The translations under genes and the position numbers were made by a program. From positions 62,001 through 126,000 of the forward strand of contig UBMP01000025.1 of assembly GCA_900466575.1 (NCBI GenBank): DNA of 64,000 bases, written 5' to 3'. A model generated the notes under the pieces. The model was not told where the DNA came from, made no database searches, and was given only the letters and a program-made list of their open reading frames with translations. The first letter of the stretch is position 1; each line of letters starts with the position of its first letter. Shown here piece by piece: positions 17,400-27,234 of the stretch. This stretch comes from Hyphomicrobiales bacterium. Lineage in GTDB: Bacteria > Pseudomonadota > Alphaproteobacteria > Rhizobiales > Rhizobiaceae.

Positions 17400-18944
17400 C
17401 TATTCGTTGATCAGGCGCTTCAGAAGCTCGATTTCATGGCTGAGCTTCTGGTCGCCGGTGATCAGCTCCTCGATCTTGCGCACGGCATGCAGAACCGTGG
17501 TGTGATCGCGCCCGCCGAAGCGGCGGCCGATTTCCGGGAAGGAGCGCGGTGTCAGGGTCTTCGACAGATACATGGCAATCTGGCGCGGCTTGACGATCAC
17601 ACGCGTGCGGCGGTTGGAGACAAGTTCCTGGCGCGACACGTTGTAATGACGGGCGACAACGCGCTGGATGTCCTCGATGCGGACGCGGCGTGGCTCCCCG
17701 GCACCGACCAGATGGGCAAGAAGCTCGTCAACGCGCTCCATCGACAGGTCCGGCTCGAAGGAGCGGCGGAACAGAAGCTGGTTGAACGCGCCCTCCAGTT
17801 CACGGCCGCTGGCAGTGACACGACGAGCGACATGATCGAGCACGCCTTCCGGAATGTCGAGCGACGGATCGTCCATGCGGGCGACGTCGAGGCGACGCTT
17901 GAGAATTTCAAGGCGCATCTCGTAATCCGGCGCTTCCATCTCGATGGCAACACCACCCTGCAGGCGCGAACGGACGCGCGGATCGAGCGATTCCAGCTCC
18001 CAAGGTGCACGGTCGGCGGCGACGACGACCTGACGGGCGCTGTCGAGCAGCGTGTTCAGCAGGTGGCAGAACTCGTTCTGGATCGACTTGCCCTGCAGGA
18101 ACTGCATGTCGTCGATGATCAGGAGGTCGATATTGCGCAGCGATTCCTTCAGCGAAAGGGCATCGTTGTCGCGGATGGCGGCGGCAAAGCGCCACATGAA
18201 ATATTCCGCTGTCAGATAGACGACGCGCGGAGTGCGCGGGCTATTGATGGCGGCGGCGGCAATGGCCTGCAGAAGATGCGTCTTGCCGAGACCGACGCTC
18301 GAATGCACGAAGAGCGGGTTGAAGCGCACCGCGCCGGCACCGGCTTCGGCGATCGTCTTGGCGGCGGCCAGCGCAACGCGGTTGGAGCTACCTTCTACAA
18401 AGGATGCAAAGGTGTAGCGCGCGTCAAGCGGCGAGCCGAAGAGCGGCGTCGCGGCACTGGCCTGCCAGGAAGACGGGGCCACGGAGGACGCGATCTGGGC
18501 GATCGGCTGGGCGGAGGGCCTGCGGCCTGCCTGCGGCTGCACGGTCTGGACGGGTGCTGCGTCGGCAACGTCGTCATCGGCTGCGACCTTGGAAGCACGG
18601 GCCGCGGTGCGGACCAGGATTTCCACCTTCATGATCTCCGCATCTTCCTCCTGGAAGAGCGCGGTGATGAGGTCGAGATAGCGATTGTTGATCCAGGACT
18701 TCAGAAATGTCGTGGGAACCGTCAGTCTGACGACGCTTTTCGATACCGAATGCAGCTTCAGTCTGCCAAACCAGCTTGCATAGACGTCAGCACCAACCTT
18801 GGCTTTGAGCCGGGCGCTGAAACGCTCGAACAAAGCGTTATTTCCCATTGTCTGAATGTTCCCCGCCGCTTGAATTTCGGACGAACCGATCACTGGCGCT
18901 GCGCCGCTTTCGCGTGCGCGCACCGATGCATGTGCCATCGTCAT
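17400..18944 (-). CDS. dnaA: Chromosomal replication initiator DnaA
   Basis: 514 residues. Domain I begins about residue 34 ([21 protein letters not shown]); a Pro/Ala-rich linker spans about 120-165; the AAA+ domain has Walker A VGLGKTH around Lys221 and Walker [11 protein letters not shown]; domain IV ends with the DnaA-box-reading signature [15 protein letters not shown]. The ATG at 18944 has AGAGAGG seven to eight bases upstream, which leaves about 32 residues before domain I; the ATG at 18848 is an alternative. DnaA-ATP opens the origin. rpsT lies upstream on the same strand beyond an 850-base gap. Confidence 0.96.
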   Translation of the reverse strand: MTMAHASVRARESGAAPVIGSSEIQAAGNIQTMGNNALFERFSARLKAKVGADVYASWFGRLKLHSVSKSVVRLTVPTTFLKSWINNRYLDLITALFQEEDAEIMKVEILVRTAARASKVAADDDVADAAPVQTVQPQAGRRPSAQPIAQIASSVAPSSWQASAATPLFGSPLDARYTFASFVEGSSNRVALAAAKTIAEAGAGAVRFNPLFVHSSVGLGKTHLLQAIAAAAINSPRTPRVVYLTAEYFMWRFAAAIRDNDALSLKESLRNIDLLIIDDMQFLQGKSIQNEFCHLLNTLLDSARQVVVAADRAPWELESLDPRVRSRLQGGVAIEMEAPDYEMRLEILKRRLDVARMDDPSLDIPEGVLDHVARRVTASGRELEGAFNQLLFRRSFEPDLSMERVDELLAHLVGAGEPRRVRIEDIQRVVARHYNVSRQELVSNRRTRVIVKPRQIAMYLSKTLTPRSFPEIGRRFGGRDHTTVLHAVRKIEELITGDQKLSHEIELLKRLINE

Positions 18945-19740
18945 GAGCCGCCTCTCTAACTTCTCTATCCATACCGACCAGAGCCTCGTATCTCTCTTGG
19001 CCGGGCTGTCATTTCAAAATCGACCTGCCCGCCCCGAACGGATCGACTACGCATTACACTCGTTACGCACCTTCCGTTTCCGGTTCAGCCCAGCTTGGCG
19101 CAAGCTTCGCTGCCTATTCCGGCAGCAAGAAGGCTCGAGCGTTCGCAAAGGCCGGGTCAGGCAACCCGTCTTTCCTTCTTTCACGCAAACCGGCGCGCCT
19201 CTCTCGCGCCCGTTCACCGGACACACGAAGAGAGCAGGCCCGAAACCATGGGCCAGGTTTCATGCGTGACCAGTCGTGAAAACGCAGGCCCGAACAGGGT
19301 CCGCTACAGAGCACTCAACCGTTTCGTAAGTAGGTATTCCCCATACGTTGCGATCATTTTGTCCGGCGTTGTCCGCCCTCTGTTGGACGCATTTACGCAG
19401 GATCGTTTGGAAAGATCAATCGCGTTTTTTACGCTATTTTAACTCGCGACCATTGACTCGGAAGGTGGGTTTCTGTCCCCGCCAGGGGCGCGAAAAAGAA
19501 TCGCTTTTGAATCAAGGAGATTCGTTTTCATGGGGTGCGACGGGTCTTCAAATGGAAAAAAAATTATTTTTTTCTTGACTCAAAATTAGGCCAACCTCCC
19601 GTTAAGTGAGGTGGCAGGCCTCTTTGTCACCTTGTCCAACGCATTGAAAATAAAACGCTTTTCATGTCAGCATCTTGTCATGAACAAAGATGATGAATGA
19701 CAAGGACATGAGGTATTTGTGACGGAGAAACTGCGACGAC
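18945..19740. other. Long non-coding region upstream of dnaA
   Basis: No open frame here looks like a protein. The region holds two TTGTCCG copies ten bases apart (19359-19365, 19369-19375), a small GCGT/ACGC hairpin near 19421-19433, an A/T-rich tract at 19549-19588, and a long inverted repeat at 19663-19710. No cluster of TTATNCACA DnaA boxes was seen, so it does not look like an origin. It most likely carries the dnaA promoter and leader. Confidence 0.6.
19663..19710. repeat. Inverted repeat upstream of dnaA
   Basis: CTTGTCAT (19674-19681) and ATGACAAG (19697-19704) are perfect inverted copies with a 15-base spacer. They are extended by CATGTC (19663-19668) and GACATG (19705-19710), with a five-base bulge on the left, giving 14 pairs in all. 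It lies just beyond the rpsT terminator and could be an operator or an RNA stem. Confidence 0.6.
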
Positions 19741-19769
19741 AAAAAGCCCGGTCGATCGACCAGGCTTTT
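19738..19769 (-). terminator. Rho-independent terminator of rpsT
   Basis: AAAAGCC and GGCTTTT (19742-19748, 19763-19769) plus GGTC/GACC around a GATC loop form a stem with one mismatch; on the minus strand it is followed by T residues. It lies 27 bases past the rpsT stop and separates it from dnaA. Confidence 0.85.
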
Positions 19770-19795
19770 GAAATCGTGATCTTACGATCAGATGA

Positions 19796-20062
19796 TCAGG
19801 CGGAAAGTGCCTTCACACGGCTCGCCAGACGCGAAACCTTGCGCGATGCCGTATTGGCATGAACGACGCCGCGACCGGCAGCGCGCATCAGCTCGGGCTG
19901 TGCAGCGCGGAGGGCTTCCTGAGCGAGCTTTGCGTCGCCGGATGCGATTGCTTCTTCAACCTTGCGGAGGAAAGAACGAACGCGCGAACGACGAGCCTTG
20001 TTGACGTCGGTGCGGCGAGCAATCTTGCGGGTCGCCTTCTTCGCCGAAGATGTATTGGCCAT
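19796..20062 (-). CDS. rpsT: 30S ribosomal protein S20
   Basis: 88 residues, very basic, with the family opening [17 protein letters not shown] and the end [21 protein letters not shown]20 binds 16S rRNA at the body of the small subunit. AGAGAGG lies six bases before the ATG. It has its own strong terminator, and its place upstream of dnaA is typical of rhizobia. The 200-base gap upstream, after mutM, probably holds its promoter. Confidence 0.97.
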   Translation of the reverse strand: MANTSSAKKATRKIARRTDVNKARRSRVRSFLRKVEEAIASGDAKLAQEALRAAQPELMRAAGRGVVHANTASRKVSRLASRVKALSA

Positions 20063-20262
20063 ATGTGCCTCTCTTACGAACTCGATATGCTACCACCCTG
20101 CCGCGCTCGGTCGCCAGACCATTCGTCAGAACTCAAGTGGAAGCGTTTGACGGAAAGCACCAGAACGGCGGCTTTCCAAACGGTTGGCGGGCATATAACG
20201 GGAAAGCGGCCGTCCGTCAACGCGCAAAATGTGTGCCCGCGCGCTATTTCTGGCGGCGGGGC

Positions 20263-21153
20263 CTATTTCTGACAGGCTGAGCAGTAGAAGGTGGAGCGTC
20301 CCGATTGTACGATGCGCTCGACCGGCCGCCCGCAGCCAGGATCGGGGCAGGCCTCGCCCTCGCGATCATAGACCCGGAACGTATGCTGGAAATAGCCGAG
20401 CGACCCGTCCGTCTGGATATGATCTCGCAGTGACGAGCCGCCTGCGGCGATCGCGTCAGCAATCACATCGCGGACGCATTCGGCGAGCAGTCCCAGCTGC
20501 GGCTTTGCCCTGCCCTTCTTGTCCACCAGCGTTCCCGCCGCGCGCTTGGGCGAAAGACCTGCGCGGTGCAGTGCCTCGCAGACATAGATATTGCCGAGCC
20601 CGGCAATGACTGTCTGGTCGAGAAGGGCGGCCTTCAGCGGCGCCTTCTTCTCGGCAAAGGCGGCCGCCAGCACCTCGGCACTCAGGCTGTTGCCGGTTGG
20701 CTCCGGGCCTAGACTTGCGAGATAGGGATTGTCGGCGAGACGGGCCGTATCTTCCAGCAGGAGGAAGCCGAAGCGGCGCGGGTCATTGTAGATGATGCGG
20801 GCAGCGGTATCATCGCGCGTGAGGTGAAAGACCACGTGGTCGTGCTTCTCGTCCTTGGAGCGCGCGTATTGGAAATCGCCGGGTGTGGCCGGCTGACCGC
20901 CCGCCTCAATGCGGAACGAGCCGGACATGCCGAGATGGGCGATCGCCGTCAGCCCGCCTTCGAAATGGATCAGCAGGTATTTCGCCCGGCGGCTCAGGCT
21001 TTCGATCTGCCGGCCTGCAAGACGATCCGCCATGCCCTCTGTGAAGGGAAAGCGCAAATCCCGACGGCGCAGTTCCAGTCGTGTCAGCCGCGCGCCTTCC
21101 ATGGTCGGCGCAAGGCCGCGCCGCACGGTTTCCACTTCGGGCAGTTCAGGCAC
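20263..21153 (-). CDS. mutM: Formamidopyrimidine-DNA glycosylase
   Basis: 296 residues. MutM removes 8-oxoguanine and Fapy lesions and nicks the site. The catalytic N-terminus [13 protein letters not shown] (Pro2, Glu3 after Met removal) is intact, as is the helix-two-turn-helix segment [18 protein letters not shown] and the C-terminal zinc finger with CPDPGC and YCSAC. The start is a GTG at 21153 with AGAGG six bases upstream. It is divergent from ubiE, as in many rhizobia. Confidence 0.96.
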   Translation of the reverse strand: MPELPEVETVRRGLAPTMEGARLTRLELRRRDLRFPFTEGMADRLAGRQIESLSRRAKYLLIHFEGGLTAIAHLGMSGSFRIEAGGQPATPGDFQYARSKDEKHDHVVFHLTRDDTAARIIYNDPRRFGFLLLEDTARLADNPYLASLGPEPTGNSLSAEVLAAAFAEKKAPLKAALLDQTVIAGLGNIYVCEALHRAGLSPKRAAGTLVDKKGRAKPQLGLLAECVRDVIADAIAAGGSSLRDHIQTDGSLGYFQHTFRVYDREGEACPDPGCGRPVERIVQSGRSTFYCSACQK

Positions 21154-21325
21154 GGTAACCTCTTTCGCTCAATTCTGTTTCTTGGCGCGGCAATCTGGTC
21201 TATAGACGCCGCATCCCGTTGCGGTGCAAAAACCGCATGTCCATATATAGGTGTGCCTGCGAATAACGCCCAAGAGGCCGATGCGCCAGAGCTTTCGCCT
21301 CGAACTGAAAATCGGAGCCCAATCC

Positions 21326-22102
21326 ATGAACGAGAGCCGCACCTCTGCCAATGGTGGCATGGAAACGTCCTATGGTTTTCGTGAGGTCGCAGACGGCGAA
21401 AAACAGGGCCTCGTCAACGACGTCTTTCACAAGGTCGCCAAACGCTACGACATCATGAACGATGTCATGTCGGCAGGCCTGCATCGCGCCTGGAAAGAGG
21501 CGATGGTGGCGGCCCTCAACCCGCGCCGCGACCCGACTTACCGCTCGCTGGACGTGGCCGGCGGCACGGGCGACATCGCGTTTCGCATCGTCGAGGCTTC
21601 TGGCAAGCAGGCCCATGTGACCGTGCTCGACATCAACGGCTCGATGCTCGGCGTCGGCGCCGAGCGCGCCGAGAAGAAGGGCCTGTCCGCGAACCTCGAT
21701 TTCGTCGAGGCCAATGCCGAGAGCCTGCCCTTCGAGATCAATTCCTTCGACGCCTATACGATCGCTTTCGGCATCCGCAACGTGCCACATATCGATGTGG
21801 CGCTGAAGGAAGCCTATCGCGTGCTGAAGCGTGGCGGCCGGCTCCTCGTGCTGGAATTTTCCGAAGTCGAGATGCCACTTCTCGATACGTTCTATGACCA
21901 ATGGTCGTTCAAGGCGATCCCGCAATTCGGCAAGATGATCACTGGTGACGCCGAGCCCTATCGCTATCTGGTGGAATCCATCCGCAAGTTCCCCAACCAG
22001 CGCGATTTTGCGACGATGATCAGCCAGGCCGGCTTCTCGCGGGTGAATTTCACCAATTACACGGGTGGCATTGCCGCTCTTCATTCCGGCTGGAAGCTCT
22101 GA
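21326..22102 (+). CDS. ubiE: Ubiquinone/menaquinone C-methyltransferase UbiE
   Basis: 258 residues. UbiE methylates the ring at C2 in ubiquinone synthesis. The SAM motif [14 protein letters not shown], the segment [20 protein letters not shown] and [16 protein letters not shown] are the family signatures. The frame extends to 21251, but the ATG at 21326 with GGAG eight bases upstream matches the usual start. ubiB begins four bases after its stop. Confidence 0.96.
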   Translation: MNESRTSANGGMETSYGFREVADGEKQGLVNDVFHKVAKRYDIMNDVMSAGLHRAWKEAMVAALNPRRDPTYRSLDVAGGTGDIAFRIVEASGKQAHVTVLDINGSMLGVGAERAEKKGLSANLDFVEANAESLPFEINSFDAYTIAFGIRNVPHIDVALKEAYRVLKRGGRLLVLEFSEVEMPLLDTFYDQWSFKAIPQFGKMITGDAEPYRYLVESIRKFPNQRDFATMISQAGFSRVNFTNYTGGIAALHSGWKL

Positions 22103-22106
22103 TCCC

Positions 22107-23681
22107 ATGGCCGGATTGACGTCTTATGCCCGGCTTGCCCGCGTCGGCTGGGTTCTGGTTCGCGAAGGTGTGGTCGGCGCGTTTCCGTCGGAAGGACTGC
22201 CCGCGCCCGTTCGCACGGCAAAGGCGTTTCTGGAGCTTTTTGCGCGCAATCGCGCCCGCGGCAGCGCCCGCTCCGATAATCTCGCCCGCGCCGTCGAGCG
22301 GCTAGGCCCGTCCTATGTGAAGATGGGGCAATTTCTGGCGACCCGTCCCGACGTGATCGGGCAGGAATTCGCCGCAGACCTCGCGCTCCTGCAGGACCGC
22401 ATGGCGACCTTTCCGATGGAGCAATCGGTCGCGCAGATCGAAGGCTCGCTCGGGCGCAAGGCGGACGATCTGTTCGCGCATCTCTATAATCCGGTCGCTG
22501 CCGCCTCCGTGGCGCAGGTGCATCCGGCGGAAGTCGTGGTCGATGGCGTCGAGCGCAAGGTCGCGGTCAAGGTCATCCGCCCCGGCGTTCGGCAGCGCTT
22601 CGCGGCGGATCTCGAGGCGATGTATCTCGTCGCCGAGATGCAGGAGCGGTTCCTGCCGAAATCCAAGCGGCTCCGCCCGATCGAGGTGACGCGAACTCTG
22701 GAGCAGACGACCCGCATCGAAATGGACCTGCGGCTGGAAGCGGCCGCGCTTTCAGAAATCGCCGAGAACACCAAGGACGATCCGGGTTTCCGCGTGCCCG
22801 CGGTCGACTGGGAGCGCACGGGCCGCGATGTCGTCACCATGGAATGGATCGACGGCGTCAAGATGTCGGACGTGGCGGGTCTCAGGGCCGCGGGCCACGA
22901 TCTGGAGAAACTGGCCGACACGCTGATCCAGTCTTTCCTGCGCCACACGCTGCGCGACGGCTTCTTCCACGCCGACATGCATCAGGGCAATCTCTTCGTC
23001 GAGGCGGACGGCACCATCGTCGCCGTCGATTTCGGCATCACGGGCCGTCTGGGACGGAAAGAGCGGCGTTTCCTCGCCGAAATCCTCTACGGCTTCATCA
23101 CGCGCGACTATCGCCGCGTGGCGGACGTTCATTTCGAAGCCGGCTATGTGCCGGCCCATCATGATCACGCGAGCTTCGCCCAGGCCATCCGTGCCATCGG
23201 GGAGCCGATCCATGGTCAGTCCGCCGAGACGATCTCGATGGCGAAGCTCTTGACGCTGCTTTTCGAAGTCACCGAGCTTTTCGACATGGAGACGCGACCG
23301 GAACTGCTGATGCTGCAGAAGACCATGGTCGTGGTCGAGGGCGTTGCACGCACGCTCAATCCGCGCTTCAACATGTGGAAGGCGTCCGAAGAGGTCGTGG
23401 GCAGCTGGATCCGCGACAATCTCGGGCCGAAGCGCATCGTGGGCGATGTGAAGGACGCGGTCGGCGCCGCCATCCGCCTTGCCGAGGCGTTGCCGGAAAT
23501 TGCTGTAAAGACCGAGAAATTCCACGCCGAATTGATGCACATGACCGAAAACGGCCTGCGCTTCGACAAGAGCACCGCGGAAGAGATCGGCAAGTCCGAG
23601 GCAAAGCATTCGCGGTGGGGCCGAGTGGCGCTGTGGGTGATAGCGGCAGCGAGCGTTTACATCGCGTTCAAGCTATCGTGA
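22107..23681 (+). CDS. ubiB: Ubiquinone biosynthesis kinase-like protein UbiB
   Basis: 524 residues of the ABC1/ADCK family of atypical kinases needed for ubiquinone synthesis. The KxGQ motif lies in YVKMGQFLATRPD, the Ala-rich nucleotide loop in NPVAAASVAQVH, and the catalytic segment in FFHADMHQGNLF followed by VAVDFGITG. A C-terminal hydrophobic segment (WVIAAASVYIAF) anchors it to the membrane. Clustered with ubiE, so co-expression is likely. It converges on a small membrane-protein gene with a 27-base gap. Confidence 0.95.
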   Translation: MAGLTSYARLARVGWVLVREGVVGAFPSEGLPAPVRTAKAFLELFARNRARGSARSDNLARAVERLGPSYVKMGQFLATRPDVIGQEFAADLALLQDRMATFPMEQSVAQIEGSLGRKADDLFAHLYNPVAAASVAQVHPAEVVVDGVERKVAVKVIRPGVRQRFAADLEAMYLVAEMQERFLPKSKRLRPIEVTRTLEQTTRIEMDLRLEAAALSEIAENTKDDPGFRVPAVDWERTGRDVVTMEWIDGVKMSDVAGLRAAGHDLEKLADTLIQSFLRHTLRDGFFHADMHQGNLFVEADGTIVAVDFGITGRLGRKERRFLAEILYGFITRDYRRVADVHFEAGYVPAHHDHASFAQAIRAIGEPIHGQSAETISMAKLLTLLFEVTELFDMETRPELLMLQKTMVVVEGVARTLNPRFNMWKASEEVVGSWIRDNLGPKRIVGDVKDAVGAAIRLAEALPEIAVKTEKFHAELMHMTENGLRFDKSTAEEIGKSEAKHSRWGRVALWVIAAASVYIAFKLS

Positions 23682-23708
23682 CAAGCCTCGCGGATTGCGC
23701 GCCCGCGT

Positions 23709-24092
23709 TCAATCCGGCAGCCCCATCGTTTCGTTTCGCTTCACTGTCGCCGCGATGACCGGCAACAGGAAGGCGCTTGCGTAATAGAGATAGACGTCCA
23801 GCTTGTAGTAGCCATCGATGGGATGAAGCAGTCGGACGATGAAGAGATAATCGAGCACGATCGCGATCGCGGCCCAGGAGAGGCCGATCAAGACGCCGTC
23901 GCTCAGTGTTCCGACATGCACCCATTTCCATAAGACAAGGCCGGTGACGGCAAGGCCGATGGGTGTGATGAACCAGCCGATCATTTCTGCCGGCATGATG
24001 AAGAAGAACACCATACCCAGGAGATAGCCGAACAGCCACAGGCCGAAACCAGCGGCAAGGCAGTCCCGCAGATAGAAGCGTGTTTGATGCAT
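23709..24092 (-). CDS. Small four-helix membrane protein of unknown function
   Basis: 127 residues with about four hydrophobic segments (near residues 12-32, 38-58, 65-85 and 98-115). I do not recognise the family. The frame can be read from 24179, but the ATG at 24092 (MHQTRFYL) is the likelier start because the upstream stretch is polar and unlike a membrane protein. No strong Shine-Dalgarno is seen. It lies downstream of rlmN with a 141-base gap and converges on ubiB. Confidence 0.65.
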   Translation of the reverse strand: MHQTRFYLRDCLAAGFGLWLFGYLLGMVFFFIMPAEMIGWFITPIGLAVTGLVLWKWVHVGTLSDGVLIGLSWAAIAIVLDYLFIVRLLHPIDGYYKLDVYLYYASAFLLPVIAATVKRNETMGLPD

Positions 24093-24233
24093 GGCTTGTC
24101 CCGATTGTTCGCGGTCTCGGCACTGGGTCGTACGCGCAAAAGGCCACCGGACGGCATCCGGGGCCTTGATATCGATCAATTTGGGGAATTTTGCCGCACT
24201 TAAGACCGGCCAGAATGCGGCCGATCCGTCGCC

Positions 24234-25460
24234 TCAATCATCCTCGCCGTGATTGGCGATCATCATAGCCTGCAATGCAAGCCGTTCGGTCTTGCGCATG
24301 CGCTCCGATTCCGACTTCAGCTGGCCGCAGGCGGCGAGGATGTCGCGGCCGCGGGGTGTGCGGATGGGGGAGGCATAGCCGGCGGCGTTGACGAAGTCGG
24401 CGAAGGCCTCGATGGTTTCCCAGTCGGAGCAATCGTATTTCGTGCCCGGCCAGGGATTGAACGGGATGAGGTTGATCTTGGCGGGGACGCCCTTGAGCAG
24501 CTTCACCAGATCGCGCGCGTCCTCAAGGCTGTCGTTGACGCCCTTCAGCATCACATATTCGAAGGTGATGCGGCGGGCATTCGACAGGCCCGGATAGGCG
24601 CGGCAAGCGGCCATCAGTTCCTTCAGCGGGTATTTCTTGTTGATCGGCACGAGTTCGTCGCGCAGCGCATCGTTGGTGGCATGCAACGAGATTGCCAGCA
24701 TGACGCCGATTTCCTCGCCCGTGCGGTAGATTTCCGGCACGACGCCGGAGGTGGAGAGCGTGACGCGGCGGCGGGACAGTGAGAGCCCGTCGCCATCGGT
24801 GGCGATCAACAGCGCCTTCTTCACCTCGTCGAAATTGTAGAGCGGCTCGCCCATGCCCATCATGACGATATTGGTGATCTTGCGGTCGGACGAGGGCAGG
24901 ATGCCGCCCTGCGGCGTTTCGCGGTCCGGGAAGTCGCCTAGGCGATCGCGAGCCAGAAGAAGCTGCGAGAGGATTTCCTCGGCCGTCAGGTTACGCACCA
25001 GGCGCTGCGTGCCGGTGTGGCAGAAGGAGCAGGTGAGCGTGCAGCCGACCTGGGAGGAGATGCAGAGCGTGCCGCGACCCTCTTCCGGGATGTAGACCGT
25101 TTCCACCTCGACCGGGCGGCCGGCGCCGCGTGCGGGGAAGCGCAGCAGCCATTTGCGGGTGCCGTCGTTGGAAATCTGCTCTTCGGCGATTTCCGGGCGC
25201 TGGATGGTGAAATGTTCTTTCAGCAGCGCGCGAAGATCCTTGGCGACATTGGTCATGTCGTCGAAATCGGAAATGCCGCGGATATAGAGCCAGTGCCAGA
25301 TCTGGCTGACGCGCATCTTGACCTGGCGCTCGGCCACACCCTTTTCGATCAGCGCGGCTGCGAGTTCCTCGCGCGACAGGCCGATCAGCGAGGGCTTTTC
25401 GGACAATTCAAAAACGGGCTTCGCCGGGGCTGCCGGCGGGGCAAGATCGAGACTGACCAT
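24234..25460 (-). CDS. rlmN: Dual-specificity 23S rRNA/tRNA adenine-C2 methyltransferase RlmN
   Basis: 408 residues. A radical SAM enzyme that methylates A2503 of 23S rRNA and A37 of some tRNAs. The cluster ligands are Cys140, Cys144 and Cys147 in CTLTCSFC, and the C-terminal methyl-carrying cysteine lies in [21 protein letters not shown] and [12 protein letters not shown] are typical. The first 25 residues are a Pro/Ala-rich extension. It is preceded by the ialB-like gene and its terminator. Confidence 0.96.
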   Translation of the reverse strand: MVSLDLAPPAAPAKPVFELSEKPSLIGLSREELAAALIEKGVAERQVKMRVSQIWHWLYIRGISDFDDMTNVAKDLRALLKEHFTIQRPEIAEEQISNDGTRKWLLRFPARGAGRPVEVETVYIPEEGRGTLCISSQVGCTLTCSFCHTGTQRLVRNLTAEEILSQLLLARDRLGDFPDRETPQGGILPSSDRKITNIVMMGMGEPLYNFDEVKKALLIATDGDGLSLSRRRVTLSTSGVVPEIYRTGEEIGVMLAISLHATNDALRDELVPINKKYPLKELMAACRAYPGLSNARRITFEYVMLKGVNDSLEDARDLVKLLKGVPAKINLIPFNPWPGTKYDCSDWETIEAFADFVNAAGYASPIRTPRGRDILAACGQLKSESERMRKTERLALQAMMIANHGEDD

Positions 25461-25562
25461 ATGAGACTATCCTTGGCGCGGCACGAAATTTGAGGCCTGC
25501 GCATCATTTGAGCGGCTCTCTATCATCATTTTGCCGCCGCGTCAGCCCCTTCCCTGAAAACG

Positions 25563-25592
25563 ACAAAGCCGGCACGAAGGCCGGCTTTGAAA
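25563..25592 (-). terminator. Terminator of the IalB-family gene
   Basis: AAAGCCGGC (25565-25573) and GCCGGCTTT (25580-25588) form a perfect 9-bp stem with a six-base loop. It lies 26 bases after the IalB-family stop, before rlmN on the same strand. Confidence 0.75.
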
Positions 25593-25613
25593 GCATACAT
25601 CCGGAGGGACGAC

Positions 25614-26219
25614 TTACTTGCAGGTTTCGATCTGCTTCAGTGCTGCCGAAATGCCGGAGAGCGAATAGGTATAAGAGGTCGGCGTGCCGCGCGAAGAAAC
25701 GGCGTCGACCTTGAGGCTGTGGCCGGACTTCAGAGCGGCGACCAGCGCGGGCTCTTCCGCAGCGTTTTCGAGCCAGGCGGACTTGTCCTTGATGAACATC
25801 GTGTAGGACTTGGTGTCGACCGTGACCTTGACCTTGGAGCCGGCCTTCAGCGCATAGCCGACCATGACCTGCGGCTCATAGGAGATGTTCTGGCCGGGAC
25901 GCTGGGTGACGAGGAAGAAGTTGTCGCCATGATCGAGCTTGGCCGGCGACTTTTCGGCCGGGACGGAGAGCACGTAGCAGACCTTATTGGCGCCGGACGT
26001 GTAGGAATAGGCGCCCCAGGCGTTGAACTGCTGGATGCGGGTCGGACCGGAGGGCGCGGCGGCCGCAGCGTCCTTTTTGCCGGTTTCCTTCTTTCCGGCT
26101 GCGGGCTTCTTGACGGGCTTTTCAGCTTCCTTTGCCGTTACAGACGTCGCAGAGAGCGTGACTGCCGATGCCGATGCCAGGATGATGGAAAGAGCGAGTG
26201 CTGTTTTGCCTGCGAACAT
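25614..26219 (-). CDS. Invasion-associated locus B (IalB) family protein, exported
   Basis: 201 residues with a signal peptide (hydrophobic core about 6-25) and a Lys/Ala/Pro-rich linker (about 30-57) before the IalB domain. The domain begins near FNAWGAYSY and has two cysteines (KVCYVLS and IETCK) that could pair. IalB of Bartonella takes part in erythrocyte entry, but members are widespread in free-living Rhizobiales, where the role is unknown; it probably acts in the periplasm. It has its own terminator and an A/T-rich palindrome about 70 bases upstream. Confidence 0.88.
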   Translation of the reverse strand: MFAGKTALALSIILASASAVTLSATSVTAKEAEKPVKKPAAGKKETGKKDAAAAAPSGPTRIQQFNAWGAYSYTSGANKVCYVLSVPAEKSPAKLDHGDNFFLVTQRPGQNISYEPQVMVGYALKAGSKVKVTVDTKSYTMFIKDKSAWLENAAEEPALVAALKSGHSLKVDAVSSRGTPTSYTYSLSGISAALKQIETCK

Positions 26220-26573
26220 TGTTTCCTACCGATTGTTTCCGTCCATGCGAAAAAGCCGAACAAAGCCGGCCGTTTATGACGATTTGAATTAATTTAGCTT
26301 AATTCGCGTTACCAAACCGTCAACAAGGGACTGCTTCGCGGCAAAATCGGTCGAGAGCGGCAAATTCCACACGTGAGATCGTGCCGGAATGGCGCGAAGC
26401 GCTTCCCTTGTGCAGATGAATGGCCTTCGAATTCGGGCGACATTGGGGCGGTCTGACAGCCCCGAGGGCTTTTGCGAGAAAATGCACTTGGAGGTCGGCG
26501 GCACGTCGCTCAGCAAACCTTCAAGAACCAGGGCCGGAGCCCGGCTCCGGCCAGGGCCCCTTAATCCCGACGT
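26220..26573. other. 354-base gap with two palindromes
   Basis: No convincing gene. It contains an A/T-rich palindrome, GAATTAA-N6-TTAATTC (26286-26305), about 70 bases upstream of the IalB-family gene, which may be an operator. A GC-rich stem, GGCCGGAGC/GCTCCGGCC (26532-26552), lies 22 bases after the stop of the next gene and may act as its terminator, though no T-run follows on the minus strand. Confidence 0.5.
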
Positions 26574-27074
26574 TCAGGCGGCCTTCGCATTCAAATAGGC
26601 ATAGGCACGGCCGATCATGAAGCCGGAGGACGTGGCATTCACGAAGCCATAGAGGAAGCGGAGATTATCGCTGCTACCGAGCGCCGGGTTGATGGCCGAG
26701 ACGACGGCGATGCCGTAGTTGACGCTGAAGATCGCCAGGATCAGACCAAGCGAGAACCATTCGCCCTCGATGAGTACCGTACCGGCTTCGGTGCGCCGGG
26801 CGCCGCGGCCGGGCTTGACGAGCATCAGCAGACCGAAGGCGACAACCAGGCCGGCACAGGTGCCAAGAAGGGCCGGCTCGGCGAAGCGGCCGAGGACGAG
26901 GCGCGAGATCGCGACAAGGCCGAAGAGGGCTGCAGGAATGACGATCCGCAGCGATGAGAGCTCGCGGGTCTTGGTGCGCTGCAGGCCCAAATAGACGAGA
27001 CCGGCGAGAATGAGCCAGACCCAGAGGGGCGTGTGGGTGACGATGCCGGTGGCGTAATCGAGGGTGTATTGCAT
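26574..27074 (-). CDS. Multi-pass membrane protein (DUF6622-like)
   Basis: 166 residues with about five hydrophobic segments and a small soluble loop (PGRGARRTEAG). The opening MQYTLDYATGIVTHTPLWVW and the end NATSSGFMIGRAYAYL resemble proteins I recall under DUF6622, but the match is from memory. The ATG at 27074 is taken because the frame upstream of it encodes polar residues. Function unknown; no neighbour suggests one. Confidence 0.65.
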   Translation of the reverse strand: MQYTLDYATGIVTHTPLWVWLILAGLVYLGLQRTKTRELSSLRIVIPAALFGLVAISRLVLGRFAEPALLGTCAGLVVAFGLLMLVKPGRGARRTEAGTVLIEGEWFSLGLILAIFSVNYGIAVVSAINPALGSSDNLRFLYGFVNATSSGFMIGRAYAYLNAKAA

Positions 27075-27234
27075 GACGATGGTCCGTTCGTGAGGGTGAT
27101 CAAGGCGCAGCCGATCTGCGTTGACCGCAGTCATCGTCAAACTGCGGCATTCCCTCAAACGGACATGAATGAAGCGACAGGGATCTTTCGCGAGTGGCAA
27201 CAATCGTCAATTCGCGAAGCGTGAATAACCGGGC

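Noticed and set aside
17436-18959. A 507-codon open frame on the plus strand.
   Set aside because: It mirrors dnaA exactly; dnaA has every family motif and this frame has none.
18943-19269. Open frame upstream of dnaA as a possible small gene.
   Set aside because: It overlaps the dnaA start on the other strand, has no Shine-Dalgarno, and its composition looks random.
18945-19740. Replication origin next to dnaA.
   Set aside because: No cluster of DnaA boxes was seen, and the origin of related bacteria is usually near hemE rather than dnaA.
26289-26598. Two short open frames in the gap after the IalB-family gene.
   Set aside because: They overlap on opposite strands, lack ribosome-binding sites and resemble nothing known.
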